This document shows positions 1 through 10,042 of a stretch of DNA of 64,000 nucleotides, piece by piece (position 1 is the stretch's first letter; each line of letters opens with the position of its first letter). The notes beneath the pieces were generated by a model, which saw nothing but the letters and a program-made list of their open reading frames with translations, had not been told where the DNA came from and did not search any database. The stretch is taken from positions 1,178,001-1,242,000 of the forward strand of contig NZ_CP106736.1 in the NCBI RefSeq assembly GCF_030035605.1, in the 5' to 3' direction. The translations under genes were made by a program, and so were the position numbers. This stretch comes from Silvimonas soli (GTDB taxonomy: Bacteria > Pseudomonadota > Gammaproteobacteria > Burkholderiales > Chitinibacteraceae).

Positions 1-3000
1 TCAGATCACCATCAGTCACGTAGGCCGGTAACGAGAACGCCGGGTTCTCATTGCCGCTGGCCGTGGCGGTTTTGCCCAATGCCAGGTTGGTACCAGTGCT
101 ACCCGTGCCGCCAGTACCGCCGCTTCCACCCGTGCCACCCGAACCAGCACCTACGGTCAGCGAGGCCGGATTGCTGGTCAGGCTGGTGCCATTGGCATCG
201 GTAATGGTGACGCTAAACACCGCACCGTTATCGGCAGCCACCGTGGCTGGCGTGGTGTAGCTGGCGCCAGTCGCCCCGGCAATCGCCGAGCCGTTCTTTT
301 GCCACTGGTATTTCAAGGTGCTACCTGCTGTCGCAACCACATTGAAGTTGGCGGTCTGACCAACAGTGACGCTCTGGTTAGCCGGTTGCGTGGTGATGGT
401 TGGCGCTGTGGTCGAATAGATCTCGAATTCCCACAGTGAGTAGCCATATGCCGTCGCCCGCGCTGTGCCATACATGCGCACATAACGTGCGGTGGTGGCA
501 GCAAAGTGGATATCTTCCACGCCACCCACACCCGCCGTTTGCGTATAGACCGCAGTCCAGTTCTGGTTATCGCTGGATACCTGAATCTGGTAGGCCGTGG
601 CATACGCGGCTTCCCAACGCAGGATTACATGGTCAAACGCTTTGGCCGAGCCCAGATCAACCGCCAGCCAGCCCGGGTCAACAAAGGCCGAGGACCAGCG
701 TGTGGTGGTGGTATCACCATCAAACGCCATCGATGCCGCATTGACGGTGGGGTTTTCATAGCCACTGGCCGTTGCCGCTTGATGCAGCGCCAAGTTCACC
801 GTAGTGCCGCCACCACCATTGTTGCCGCCAGTCACGGTCAGCACGGCGGTATTGCTGGTCACGCTGCCGCCCTGGCTGTTGGTAATCAGCACCGAGAAGA
901 CAGCGCCGTTATCACCCGCCACCGTTGCTGGCGTGGTGTACGAACCGACGGTAGTCGATGCGATGGCCGTGCCGTTCTTCAACCACTGGTAACTCAAACC
1001 GGTGCCGCTGGCCGTGACGGTAAACGTCGCTGTCTGGCCCACTGCCACCGTCTGATTGACCGGTTGCGCGGTGATGGTCGGTGCTGCCGCAGACGAACCT
1101 GCCGTGCACAACGCCCAACCCGGGAAGTTATTGGCTACAGCTGGCGTGGCATTGCCCGAAGACGACACCCAGTATGCATATGTGTTGTCTTGCTCGTAGG
1201 CGGTCGAAGTCCAGGTATTCCACGGCGACGGGAAGGCGCATGAGGCCGCGTTATTGCCGCTGATGGCGAGTGCTTCGTCCTTGGTCGGCAAGCGCATGTT
1301 CTGGCTGGCGCAGTAACCGGCGGCGACTTGCTGGGTGAACTGCGCCCCTTGGGTCGTGTAGGTGTATTGCGCGCGCTTCCACAACAACTGCGTCAGATTG
1401 TCCTTCACTGTGGCGGTATCAACGACCGTGTAACGCTCGTTGGCATCACCGCAATTGGCCACGTTATAGACCTCGAACTCATACAGCGAATATCCGTACT
1501 GCGTGCCGCGCTGGGTGCCGTACATCCGCACATAACGGGCGCGTGCTGTCGGAAAGCTGAAGTCTTCATTGCCACCCGTGCCTGCAGTCTGGGTGTAAAC
1601 GGTCGTCCAGTTGGCATTGTCGTTGGACACCTGAATCTGATAAGCCACGGCATAAGCGGCTTCCCAGCGCAGGATGATGCGGTTGAACGCCGTCACCGCG
1701 CCCAGATCGATTTCAATCCAGGATGGATCAACAAACGCCGAGCCCCACTTGGTGCTGGTACTGCCATCCACCACGTTGGAAGCCGGGTTACCTTGCTGGT
1801 TCTCGTAACTGCTGGCCGAGGCCGTTTTATTCAGCGCCAGATTCACGCCCGGTGGTGCCATTTTCAATGTGGCGACCGCGCTGGTAACGGTGCCGGCAAT
1901 ATTGTTCACCGTCACCGTGTAATTGCCAGCGTCACTGTTCTGTACCGCCGGAATAGTGAAGGTGGCCGAGTCTGTCCCGACATTGCTGCCGTCTTTCTGC
2001 CACTGATAATGGAACGGCGACGAGCCCGATACCACCACCGTGAAGCTGGCTGGCTGGCCTGGAATGGCCACAACGCTATTCGGTGGCGTAGTGATGTTTG
2101 GCACAGTGGCCGCGTTCACCGTCAGCCGTACCGCAACCGAAGTCACCGAACTTACCGGATTGGTGATCGTCACCGAATACAACTCGCCGTTGTTGGCAGT
2201 GCTGACCACCGGCGTGTCGTAACTGGTCCCGATGGCACCAGAGATCGCCGCGCCGTTTTTCAGCCACTGGTACTGCAGCGTGGGCGAACCGTTGGCCGCC
2301 ACGGCAAAGTGCGCCGTCTGACCGGCATCGACTGTCTGCGCAGCCGGTTGGGTCTGGATAACCGGCGCAGCAGCGCTGACCACGGTGACCGCCGCAGCAT
2401 TGGAAGTCACGCTGCCCAGGCTATTGGTGATTTTCACCGTAAAGCTGGCACCACTGTCGGCCTGGCTGGTCGCTGGCGAACTGTAACTGGCACCGACCGC
2501 ACCGGAAATCGCCACCCCGTTTTTGTACCACTGGAACAGCAACGGTGCCGCGCCCGAAGCGGTGACCGAGAACAACGCAGGTTGCCCGGCCGTAACCGAA
2601 GTCGCCACCGGTTGCGCAATGATTGACGGTGCTTCTGCCGGTGGCGTGGTGTGGTTGATCGGCTGGACGGTATACGTCACCGAACCGCTGCGCAGCCCCG
2701 GCGCTGTCGCCGTGACCGTGACCGCACCAGCAGTGAACTGGGCACGCAGGGCAATTTTGGTCTGACCGCCCTCTACTTGCAGTTCATGATCGCCCGGCGC
2801 GTGATAGGTCAGCGGCTGGCCCGCTGTTACATACTGCTCAGACCCGCCTTGATATGTGGCCGGACCACTCACCGCAAAGGTGACGTTGTCGGCCGCAGTC
2901 GGCACCAGATTGCCCTGCGCATCGACCACCTGCGCAGTAATGAAGGCCGCATCCGAGCCATTGGCAGTGACCGCAAACGCCGTGCCATCCGGCTTGACCA

Positions 3001-5200
3001 GACCTGGCTCAACCGTCAGCAGGATATGGTCTTCCGCTCCGGCCGTGGTTTTGGTGTCGGTGGCTTGTACGGCTCCGTATTGATCCAGACATTCGGCGGT
3101 GACCGTCCCCGCTGCCCAAGTCACATTCCAGTGCACCTGAAATGGCATTTTGGTGGTGTTCTGGCTCAGATTGGCGCTGGAATCGGAGTTCCACGGATTC
3201 GGCGTTTGATCGGCGCCTTGCGGTTGGCCATTGATCAGCAAACGCACTGCCGGACAATTACTGAATGCGTTTACCTGGATATTGCCAGAGCGATTCCAGT
3301 GGTGCGCCAGCTTGACCACCGGCTTGAGCGAATACGGTGTCCACGCGGCTTCGTAAACGTAGTACAGCAGCTTGGGGAACCGGTTCATGTCGACCATGGA
3401 AGCACCCAGCGAACGTACGCCGGGGCCAGTCGTGCCTTCCACGTAGGTGCTGCTTTCGCCCGGAGAATCGGCGAAATACCACTGCGCCATGCCGAAGGCG
3501 TTCACCGCTACGCCTTTGCGCCAGTTATCCAGGAACGGCGCGGCAAAAGCCAGTTCGTAATCCCAAGCCTGACGCGCTGTACCGGCGCCCCAGTATTCAG
3601 AACCCCAGGCCGGTTTGCCCGGGTAGGTTTGCTTGGTCAACACCTCGCAACCTTCCATGGTGCAACCGAGAATATCGCCGTTGGCCGGATTGGGCGTGCG
3701 GTCAGATTGCGCGCGGGTGTTGATCGGGTCCCATACTTGCGACAGCGCTTTCAGGCTTTGCGCGAAGGTGGTGTCGGTGGCGCCGTTATCCGCTTCCCAC
3801 GCCAGAATCGACGGGTGACTGCGGTCGCGGATAATCATGTCGCGATGCAGTTCGCTCTTGAGTGTTTGTTTGTCGCACGGTGGCGTGGTGCAGGCGTCGG
3901 CAAAACCGTTTTCACCATCGCCACTGGGCTGGATAATGAAAATACCGTAAGCGTCAGCGGCATCGACAAATTCCGGGCTGGAGGTGGAATGCCCTGGCCG
4001 CCACAAATTGCCACCGGCAGCGGCCATCAGTTTCAGATCGCGCCACTGTTGTTCTTCCGGTACCGAGGTGCCTAGCGCCGGATAGTCATAACGACTGGAA
4101 CCGCCCCACAAGAACATGCGATGACCGTTGATGCTGGGCAGGTCTTTGTCCCAGGTGATGGTGCGAATCCCCAGCGGGCTTTGCACGGCATCGACCACCA
4201 CGCCATTGATACTGACGGTGTGGAACACCTTGTACATATACGGTTTGCCGTAAATGCTATTGTTGGGATACCAGAGTGTCGGGTTGGTCACCGTCAGGGT
4301 CTGGTCAAACAACTGCGGATGCAAACCCGGCGACGCATTGGCGGGAATGATTTTCTGGTCTTGCGCCGTGGCCACCACATTGCCACTGGCATCGACAATC
4401 TGTGTAGTCAGCGTCACCGGTTGTGCCGACGTGCCCTCGTTCAGCACATTGGTCTGTACGTCAATGGTGGCCGAGGAGTCACTGGCGCTCACCGTTGCCA
4501 CGTAGGTGCCCCAGGTGTTTTGCCCGGAATACACGTTGACCGGAATATGCACCTTGTCGGTGATGTACATGTACACCGGCCGGAACAGACCCGCATCGGA
4601 CTGCCCAAAGCGGAAAGCCTGCGAGAATCCGGGCGATTCAAAAAAAGTATCGCCCTTCGCCACTTTCACTGCCAGCACGTTGTCCGAGCCGTCAAACTTC
4701 ACGTACGGCGTCAGATCCACCACGAACGGAATAAACCCGACCACGTGTGTGGCTTGCGGGTTGATGGCGCTGGTGCCAGGAATAAACGTGCCGTTGATGT
4801 ATACCTGCACGCCGGTGTGGGCACCTTCAAATTCCACCATCACCTTGCGGCTGGCGTAGGACGGATCAAGCGTGAAATGCTTGCGATACCAGTTTTTGGT
4901 GCCGTCCAGATCGCCCTCGCCGCCACCTGATTCAGTGTTGATAAAGGTATTGAGCTGATTGGCTGAGTACGGCACGCCGACCGACAGCCAGCCGGAGTCA
5001 TCAAATCCCGGCTGCATGGCCGTGGCCGGGTCCTGATCCTTGATGTATTTCCATGGCGTTTCGCCAAGATTGATTTTGACGCGTTCAGAGGGCGCCAGCG
5101 ATACCGCCTCAGCGGCAGGCGCCAGTAGCCCCGTGAACACCGAAATGGCGGTAAGACAGATGCATATCCGCCCCCACGCCCCGGTTCCGTAAAGTTTCAT
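1..5200 (-). CDS. Secreted multi-domain GH2 family glycosidase (3' end beyond left edge)
   Basis: An open frame of 1733 codons reads without a stop from ATG at 5200 to the window edge. A signal peptide (residues 1 to about 31, ending AEA) precedes a GH2 sugar-binding domain and TIM barrel (about 40-700). The likely nucleophile is E535 in GSEYWG. The acid/base region reads WEADNG (468-473) instead of the usual NE pair, so the substrate is uncertain. Three Ig-like domains follow (about 854-1114), then an F5/8 type C (discoidin) domain (1116-1246), a DUF1566-like segment (NMRLPTKDEA, about 1250-1360), Ig, F5/8C, Ig, a Gly/Ser linker, and a third F5/8C that begins at the edge. It is probably an extracellular enzyme that anchors itself to polysaccharide. 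The long plus-strand frames opposite it are shadows. GH2 membership is firm; whether it is a galactosidase, glucosaminidase or other enzyme is not. Confidence 0.88.
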   Translation of the reverse strand, partial: MKLYGTGAWGRICICLTAISVFTGLLAPAAEAVSLAPSERVKINLGETPWKYIKDQDPATAMQPGFDDSGWLSVGVPYSANQLNTFINTESGGGEGDLDGTKNWYRKHFTLDPSYASRKVMVEFEGAHTGVQVYINGTFIPGTSAINPQATHVVGFIPFVVDLTPYVKFDGSDNVLAVKVAKGDTFFESPGFSQAFRFGQSDAGLFRPVYMYITDKVHIPVNVYSGQNTWGTYVATVSASDSSATIDVQTNVLNEGTSAQPVTLTTQIVDASGNVVATAQDQKIIPANASPGLHPQLFDQTLTVTNPTLWYPNNSIYGKPYMYKVFHTVSINGVVVDAVQSPLGIRTITWDKDLPSINGHRMFLWGGSSRYDYPALGTSVPEEQQWRDLKLMAAAGGNLWRPGHSTSSPEFVDAADAYGIFIIQPSGDGENGFADACTTPPCDKQTLKSELHRDMIIRDRSHPSILAWEADNGATDTTFAQSLKALSQVWDPINTRAQSDRTPNPANGDILGCTMEGCEVLTKQTYPGKPAWGSEYWGAGTARQAWDYELAFAAPFLDNWRKGVAVNAFGMAQWYFADSPGESSTYVEGTTGPGVRSLGASMVDMNRFPKLLYYVYEAAWTPYSLKPVVKLAHHWNRSGNIQVNAFSNCPAVRLLINGQPQGADQTPNPWNSDSSANLSQNTTKMPFQVHWNVTWAAGTVTAECLDQYGAVQATDTKTTAGAEDHILLTVEPGLVKPDGTAFAVTANGSDAAFITAQVVDAQGNLVPTAADNVTFAVSGPATYQGGSEQYVTAGQPLTYHAPGDHELQVEGGQTKIALRAQFTAGAVTVTATAPGLRSGSVTYTVQPINHTTPPAEAPSIIAQPVATSVTAGQPALFSVTASGAAPLLFQWYKNGVAISGAVGASYSSPATSQADSGASFTVKITNSLGSVTSNAAAVTVVSAAAPVIQTQPAAQTVDAGQTAHFAVAANGSPTLQYQWLKNGAAISGAIGTSYDTPVVSTANNGELYSVTITNPVSSVTSVAVRLTVNAATVPNITTPPNSVVAIPGQPASFTVVVSGSSPFHYQWQKDGSNVGTDSATFTIPAVQNSDAGNYTVTVNNIAGTVTSAVATLKMAPPGVNLALNKTASASSYENQQGNPASNVVDGSTSTKWGSAFVDPSWIEIDLGAVTAFNRIILRWEAAYAVAYQIQVSNDNANWTTVYTQTAGTGGNEDFSFPTARARYVRMYGTQRGTQYGYSLYEFEVYNVANCGDANERYTVVDTATVKDNLTQLLWKRAQYTYTTQGAQFTQQVAAGYCASQNMRLPTKDEALAISGNNAASCAFPSPWNTWTSTAYEQDNTYAYWVSSSGNATPAVANNFPGWALCTAGSSAAAPTITAQPVNQTVAVGQTATFTVTASGTGLSYQWLKNGTAIASTTVGSYTTPATVAGDNGAVFSVLITNSQGGSVTSNTAVLTVTGGNNGGGGTTVNLALHQAATASGYENPTVNAASMAFDGDTTTTRWSSAFVDPGWLAVDLGSAKAFDHVILRWEAAYATAYQIQVSSDNQNWTAVYTQTAGVGGVEDIHFAATTARYVRMYGTARATAYGYSLWEFEIYSTTAPTITTQPANQSVTVGQTANFNVVATAGSTLKYQWQKNGSAIAGATGASYTTPATVAADNGAVFSVTITDANGTSLTSNPASLTVGAGSGGTGGSGGTGGTGSTGTNLALGKTATASGNENPAFSLPAYVTDGDL

Positions 5201-5581
5201 GAATGACCCCTTCGCATACTGCGGATAGCACGGCGACGGATTCGTCGAACGACTGGATCGCCGGCTGGGTTGATACAGGTTGCTTCAAAAAGACGCACAA
5301 ACTGGTACGCGCCAACCGGTGTGGTCAGCGCATGACATAACAGCGCCCATGCCTGGATCAGGCAGCGGCGCTCGCAGCACAAAAGCCATGACGCACCCGC
5401 ACGCTTGCAGCGGATGGCTGCAGGCGGGTTGCTGCGTATGACTGGCAGATTTGAAACAACCTTTTGTATCGTTTTATGGGCTCAGTGAGCTGGCCCTGTT
5501 TTTGCCACTGCCGCCTCGCTTCGGCCCTTCAGATCAGGCGCGGGAGGCGTTGCAGTGATTCAATTTCAGTTGCTTTACCAA

Positions 5582-5595
5582 TGAAATTGATTTCA
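5582..5595. promoter_or_regulatory. LacI-family-like operator 1
   Basis: TGAAATTGATTTCA has arms that match TGAAA/TTTCA around a near-symmetric centre, flanked by A and T that extend the dyad. The shape and length are typical of LacI/GalR-family operators. It lies on the GH2 side of the divergent intergenic region. No lacI-type gene is visible in the window. Confidence 0.6.
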
Positions 5596-5692
5596 TCTCG
5601 GAAATACTTTTTTATTTCTTCTAACAACCAACAACTCGCACAAGTACTCGTATTAACTGAAACAAGCGTCGGTCCATCTTAAAATCAATTAA

Positions 5693-5706
5693 TGAAATCG
5701 ATTTCA
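5693..5706. promoter_or_regulatory. LacI-family-like operator 2 (perfect palindrome)
   Basis: TGAAATCGATTTCA is a perfect 14-base palindrome with the central CG typical of LacI/GalR-family operators. It lies 111 bases from operator 1, so a dimer-of-dimers or looped arrangement is possible. Confidence 0.68.
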
Positions 5707-5941
5707 AAATAATGCGTATGTAAAACCAGATGACCCGTTCTTACCTGACGAAGCTCGTTTCCGGTAACCGCCCACTTTTTGTGCAATGCACAGGTACAAA
5801 TGCAACAATTTGGTGATTCTAGGCCAGTAACTGGCAAAAACAAATTTGCCAACCCCCTGTTCGGATGATTTTTACTGACAAGAGGTAGGCCAATAAGCTT
5901 TCCAGTAATTATCAATGTACGTCAGAACCGTCTGATTTATC

Positions 5942-5955
5942 TGAAAACGGTTTCA
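5942..5955. promoter_or_regulatory. LacI-family-like operator 3
   Basis: TGAAAACGGTTTCA has the same five-base arms and a central CG step, with one mismatched pair inside. It is nearest to the GH64-like gene, about 195 bases before its start, where it could control the rightward promoter. Confidence 0.6.
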
Positions 5956-6150
5956 TAATAGGTAGTACACCTGAGATTCGCCGTCATGCCATCGCTAATG
6001 ACAAAACGCCACTGCAGACATGTGGCCAGGCAGGCCCGATAAACGCGCCATGTAACCCGATATGGCAGTGCCATAATCCGCCCACCGCGCCAATACCCTT
6101 CCCTGTTTGTTTCTTCGCGTTATCCCGCGCACGCTCAAAGGCATAAGACC

Positions 6151-7539
6151 ATGTTGAATTCAAAAGCAGTAAAACGTGCTGCGCCTTTAGCTGCGCTGGC
6201 TGTCGCAATTGCCTTGTTAACCGCTTGCGGCGGCGGCGGTGGTAGCGGCAATTCTTCTGCCGCAGCCAACCCTGCCGTGCCGGTTGGCAATGCCCCGCCA
6301 CTGCCACTGACCACCACAGCAAACGGCCCGGCCATTACCACGCAGCCTGCCAATCAAACGGTATCGGTGGGGCAGCAGGGTTTCTTCTTTGTCACTGCGC
6401 CTGGCGCCACAGCGTTTCAGTGGTACAAAAACGGGACGGCGATCACCGGCGCGACCACGCCCAATTATTTTACTCCGGCCGCAGCCAGCACCGATGCGGG
6501 TGCCAGCTACGCTGTGGCGGTATCCAACGGCAGCGGCACCACTGCTTCGACGGGTGCCACACTTGCGTTGAACGCCAATGCCGATGGCTCGCCACCGGCC
6601 AGTTTCTGGGGCAACCCGGGCGCTTTGCCAGTAGCCACGCAGGCGATGACGGTTTCGTTTGTGAACCAGACCAATGGCAAAGTGCCGGATAGCCAGATTT
6701 TCTGGAAGATCTCCGGCACCTCGGCGGCAAATACGCCGGTGAGCGAGTTCCATTCGATTGCCGACAACCCTGTCTACGACATGCCGGGCATCAACTCCGC
6801 GCGCATGTATTTCTTTATTGCGCCCAACCAGGCCGCAGCCACCACCGGCGCCAGCAGTTATTACGATTTCATCGAATTCAATCTGGGCCGCAGCAACAGC
6901 AGCCAGCCGTGGAACTTCAACGGCGACACCACGCGGGTGGATGCCTTTGGGCTGAAGCTGGCGATCCGGCTACAGTGCGCAGATGGCACCGACGTGGCAC
7001 GCGGCGAGGATTACGGGACCTTCCTGGAAGATCGCAGCGTGACATTCCAGAAATATCTGGCAGATGTCCCCACAGAGTTTCAAGCCACCGGCACACAATT
7101 TGCGCCGTACCGGATTGTGGAACCGGGTGCGGCCAACAACTTCGCCGCCACTGGCGCCAATGCGGCGTATTACAACGCGTATATCGATCAAGTCTGGGCA
7201 GCCAACGGGATTGACCCGAGCATCGTGCCCAAGCCAACGCCGTTTTTACGCTTTGCCGATGGCTCCCGCCCCGACCTGATCGCTGCGGTGGAACGGCACG
7301 TGGCTGAAAAACCTGGCACCTTCAAGGCCGACGGCACGCTGGTAAACCCGAAGTTCTGGAGCACCGTGCCGCAAAGCGCGTTCTACCCGGCAGCACCGGC
7401 CAATTACTACGCGCGGTTCTGGCATGAGCACGGCATCGGCGGCCTGGCCTACGGGTTTTCTTATGACGATGTGGGGAGTCATTCTTCCGACATTGGCTGC
7501 AACAACCCGACCCATTTGATTGTGGCGGTGGGCTGGTAA
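6151..7539 (+). CDS. GH64-like beta-1,3-glucanase lipoprotein with Ig-like domain
   Basis: The 462-residue protein starts with a lipoprotein signal ending LLTAC, with the lipid-bearing Cys at residue 26, followed by a Gly/Ser-rich linker. An Ig-like domain occupies about 60-135 (FQWYKNGTAITG) and resembles those in the neighbouring GH2 enzyme. The rest (about 150-462) has the thaumatin-like beta-1,3-glucanase layout of GH64, including a YYDFIEFNLG segment and a C-terminal AYGFSYDDVGSHS motif. GH64 enzymes cleave beta-1,3-glucan and release laminaripentaose; here activity is inferred from family. Being a lipoprotein, it would sit on the outer membrane. It shares the operator-rich region with the GH2 gene, which suggests joint induction by a glucan-derived sugar. 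Confidence 0.78.
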   Translation: MLNSKAVKRAAPLAALAVAIALLTACGGGGGSGNSSAAANPAVPVGNAPPLPLTTTANGPAITTQPANQTVSVGQQGFFFVTAPGATAFQWYKNGTAITGATTPNYFTPAAASTDAGASYAVAVSNGSGTTASTGATLALNANADGSPPASFWGNPGALPVATQAMTVSFVNQTNGKVPDSQIFWKISGTSAANTPVSEFHSIADNPVYDMPGINSARMYFFIAPNQAAATTGASSYYDFIEFNLGRSNSSQPWNFNGDTTRVDAFGLKLAIRLQCADGTDVARGEDYGTFLEDRSVTFQKYLADVPTEFQATGTQFAPYRIVEPGAANNFAATGANAAYYNAYIDQVWAANGIDPSIVPKPTPFLRFADGSRPDLIAAVERHVAEKPGTFKADGTLVNPKFWSTVPQSAFYPAAPANYYARFWHEHGIGGLAYGFSYDDVGSHSSDIGCNNPTHLIVAVGW

Positions 7540-7716
7540 TCACGCCGGTCGTGTGCGTTCAGCCCGATCCAACGCTGCTATCCCGGACAAGCCACTTACT
7601 CGCCCAACAGCCACTGGCTATCAGTTGGAACACGCGGCATGATGCGGCAACACACAGGTCCATTCAGCCAATCTGGATGAGTGGGCTCCACAACTTGGGC
7701 AAAAGGCAGCGCCGCA

Positions 7717-9030
7717 ATGACCGAAGGGGCGAGTATCCAGACACTGTTGGCCAGCGCAATGCGCCAGCATATCGACGGCGACCTGGCTGGGGCGGAAATA
7801 CTCTACCGCGACATTCTGGCCAGTACACCAGATCAAGCCCAGGCCAGGCATTACCTGGGCTTTTTGTTGCAGCAAACCGATCGCTTGCCCGAAGCATTTG
7901 CGCAACTCACGCAAGCCTTGGCGCTGGATGATACGCACGCCGAATGGCATTTCAACCTGGGCATTGTGCTGTCCCGGCAAGCACAGCCTGCCGCCGCCAT
8001 TGAGGCATTTACCAACGCGATTGCGCTAGACCCGTATCAGTATTTTTACTGGACCAATCTGGGCACCGCGTTTGAAGCCGATCATGACGATGTGCGTGCC
8101 GAACAGTGTTACACCGGCGCCACGCGCATTAATCCAGATTGCCCGGACGCGTGGTATTTGCTGTCGGCCCTATGCCTGAAGCGGCAACGTTATGACGAAG
8201 CGCGACAGTTTAATTATCGCGGCGTGGTTGCGGCCCCGGAGCAAAGCAAATCGCGCATCCTGCTGAGCCAGGCATACCACGCGCTCGGGCGCACCGACGA
8301 CGCGCTGGCCGTATTTGAAAACTGGCTACAAGCCGACCCGGGCAACGCTGAAGCCCTGCATTTACTGGCGGCTTATAAGGCGGAGGCGGCGCCGGAACAA
8401 TGCAGTAGTGCTTATGTTGAAAGCACCTTCAACGGCTTTGCCCGCAGTTTTGACATTATCCTTGGCCGTCTGAAATATTGCGGTCCGCAACTGGTGCAGG
8501 ATTACCTGGCCAGCCTGGCGCTACCGGCCGGGCAATTGGCTGCGCTTGATCTGGGTTGCGGCACCGGGTTGATTGGTGAAGTCATTCAGCCGTATACCCA
8601 CAAGCTGATCGGCATCGACCTGAGCCAGGCCATGCTGGAGCAAGCCACTGCCAGGGCCTGTTATTCCCGACTACACAAAGCCGATATCGCCAGCTATCTG
8701 CAGGACTGCCACGAGCAGTTCGATCTCATATCCTGCATGGATACGTTTATCTATATTGGCCGCCTGGATAAGCTATTAACGCTGATTTATCGCCAACTCA
8801 AACCGGGCGGCAGACTGTTATTCAGCACAGAGAAATCGCCTGCCGCCGCCGAACAGGCCTGGCAATTGAATACCAGTGGCAGATATAGCCATCGCCATGA
8901 TGATCTGTTGGCGTTGCTGACTCAAACCGGCTTTACCATTGAACATGTGGCCGAAGTGCAAATCAGGAACGAATCTGGTTATCCAATCACTGGCGAATTC
9001 ATTAGCACTCAACGGCCAGCCAACGCCTGA
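7717..9030 (+). CDS. TPR-repeat protein with C-terminal SAM-dependent methyltransferase domain
   Basis: About 437 residues from the ATG at 7717; an in-frame ATG 36 bases upstream is possible. The N-terminal two-thirds contains at least five tetratricopeptide units (for example LDDTHAEWHFNLGIVLSRQ and LDPYQYFYWTNLGTAFEAD). A class I methyltransferase fold follows, with the AdoMet-binding motif LDLGCGTG near residue 277 and the acidic strand-2 end IGID downstream. TPR-methyltransferase fusions are often predicted to modify proteins or surface glycans, but no substrate can be read here. It lies alone between the glucanase and a periplasmic binding protein. Confidence 0.8.
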   Translation: MTEGASIQTLLASAMRQHIDGDLAGAEILYRDILASTPDQAQARHYLGFLLQQTDRLPEAFAQLTQALALDDTHAEWHFNLGIVLSRQAQPAAAIEAFTNAIALDPYQYFYWTNLGTAFEADHDDVRAEQCYTGATRINPDCPDAWYLLSALCLKRQRYDEARQFNYRGVVAAPEQSKSRILLSQAYHALGRTDDALAVFENWLQADPGNAEALHLLAAYKAEAAPEQCSSAYVESTFNGFARSFDIILGRLKYCGPQLVQDYLASLALPAGQLAALDLGCGTGLIGEVIQPYTHKLIGIDLSQAMLEQATARACYSRLHKADIASYLQDCHEQFDLISCMDTFIYIGRLDKLLTLIYRQLKPGGRLLFSTEKSPAAAEQAWQLNTSGRYSHRHDDLLALLTQTGFTIEHVAEVQIRNESGYPITGEFISTQRPANA

Positions 9031-9133
9031 TCTCAGGCCAGAAACAAGCCCGGCTTGTTCAGTTGGGGCTCCGTCATTATGACGTTGGCTTGGCCGTGAT
9101 ATGCTGATTCATCATGCATAGATACCCCACTTC

Positions 9134-9970
9134 ATGAACCAGCCACGGTGGCCACTTCACGTATCGACTCGTCATTGGCTGGCACGGGCAATGATCTGCC
9201 TGCTGCTGTCCGGCATTGCCGCCCACACCATTGCCGTCACCGAATTGCGCTGTGTTGGCACAGAATTTACCAGCCTGACGGAATCGACCCCGCAAGGCCC
9301 AAGAGGTCTGGCAATTACCTTGCTCAATGAATTGGGCGACAAAAGCGGTTTTCATTGCAATGTGGAATTGCTGCCCTGGAAAAGGGCGCAAGCCATGGTG
9401 GCGCACAACGAGGCCGATATTCTGATTGGCCCCTATCGCACGCGGGCGCGGTTGCTCGATATGTATTATCTGAGCCGCCCGTTTTATCTAGACCGTGCGC
9501 TGTTTTTCGCGTTGAAACAGACACCTCAACTCTGGAACGGCCAGTTATCCGCGTTGAAAGGGCAATCGATTGCCATCGTGCGGGGCTGGTCGCTGGGAGA
9601 TCATTTCGACGCTTTTCGGGCCATGTTGAGTCTGGTCGAAGTGGATTCAACCGACCAGGCCTTGCGCCTGCTGCTCACCGGCCGCATCAGCCTGTTGGCA
9701 GGCAATGAACGCAACTTCGCCCCTCTGATAAGCAGACCGCCTTATGCCAGCGCTGTCATACCACTCGATCCGCCGATCCAGTTCTCTGCCGGTTACTTCG
9801 CCATGTCCGGTAAATGGCGCGGCACAGCGCTCGCCAGCCAGTTTGACCGCGCCATGAACGACGCCATCAACAGTGGCCGAGTCCGTGAATTGAGCCTTGC
9901 CAACGGACTGGACTTCCCCGGTCCCAAGTTTGATTGGGCGGCTTATGTGGAACACGAACTGGGTAATTGA
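9134..9970 (+). CDS. Periplasmic solute-binding protein, family 3-like
   Basis: The 278-residue protein has an N-terminal signal segment (about 17-35, LARAMICLLLSGIAAHTIA) and a family 3 (amino-acid type) bilobed binding-protein fold. Typical landmarks are GLAITLLNELGDKSG, the DILIGPYRTRARL stretch and the LKGQSIAIVRG strand that begins the second lobe. No permease or ATPase gene adjoins it. It may therefore be an orphan binding protein or a sensor of the kind found widely in beta- and gammaproteobacteria, rather than part of a complete ABC importer. The ligand is not predictable from sequence. Confidence 0.72.
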   Translation: MNQPRWPLHVSTRHWLARAMICLLLSGIAAHTIAVTELRCVGTEFTSLTESTPQGPRGLAITLLNELGDKSGFHCNVELLPWKRAQAMVAHNEADILIGPYRTRARLLDMYYLSRPFYLDRALFFALKQTPQLWNGQLSALKGQSIAIVRGWSLGDHFDAFRAMLSLVEVDSTDQALRLLLTGRISLLAGNERNFAPLISRPPYASAVIPLDPPIQFSAGYFAMSGKWRGTALASQFDRAMNDAINSGRVRELSLANGLDFPGPKFDWAAYVEHELGN

Positions 9971-10042
9971 TTGGCCGTTGCCATTGCGGGCGGGGTCTGT
10001 TTAACTTTGGCATCGCTGGTCATTGCAGAAACCGGACACGCC

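Larger units (their letters stand above)
5201..6150. other. Intergenic regulatory region between divergent glycosidase genes
   Basis: This 950-base gap separates the GH2 gene (minus) from the GH64-like gene (plus). No convincing gene was found in it. The middle is AT-rich and contains three TGAAA-N4-TTTCA palindromes, annotated separately. The short frames here lack family resemblance and ribosome sites. Confidence 0.6.

Noticed and set aside
506..4930. Long plus-strand open frames (506-1243, 1328-2626, 2651-4075, 4121-4930)
   Set aside because: They lie antisense to the continuous GH2 frame, have Arg/His/Gly-rich shadow composition and no recognisable domain.
9971..10042. Earlier TTG start for the SRAP gene
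   Set aside because: It would mask the essential N-terminal Cys2; the hydrophobic text in front is out of keeping with a cytoplasmic DNA-repair protein.
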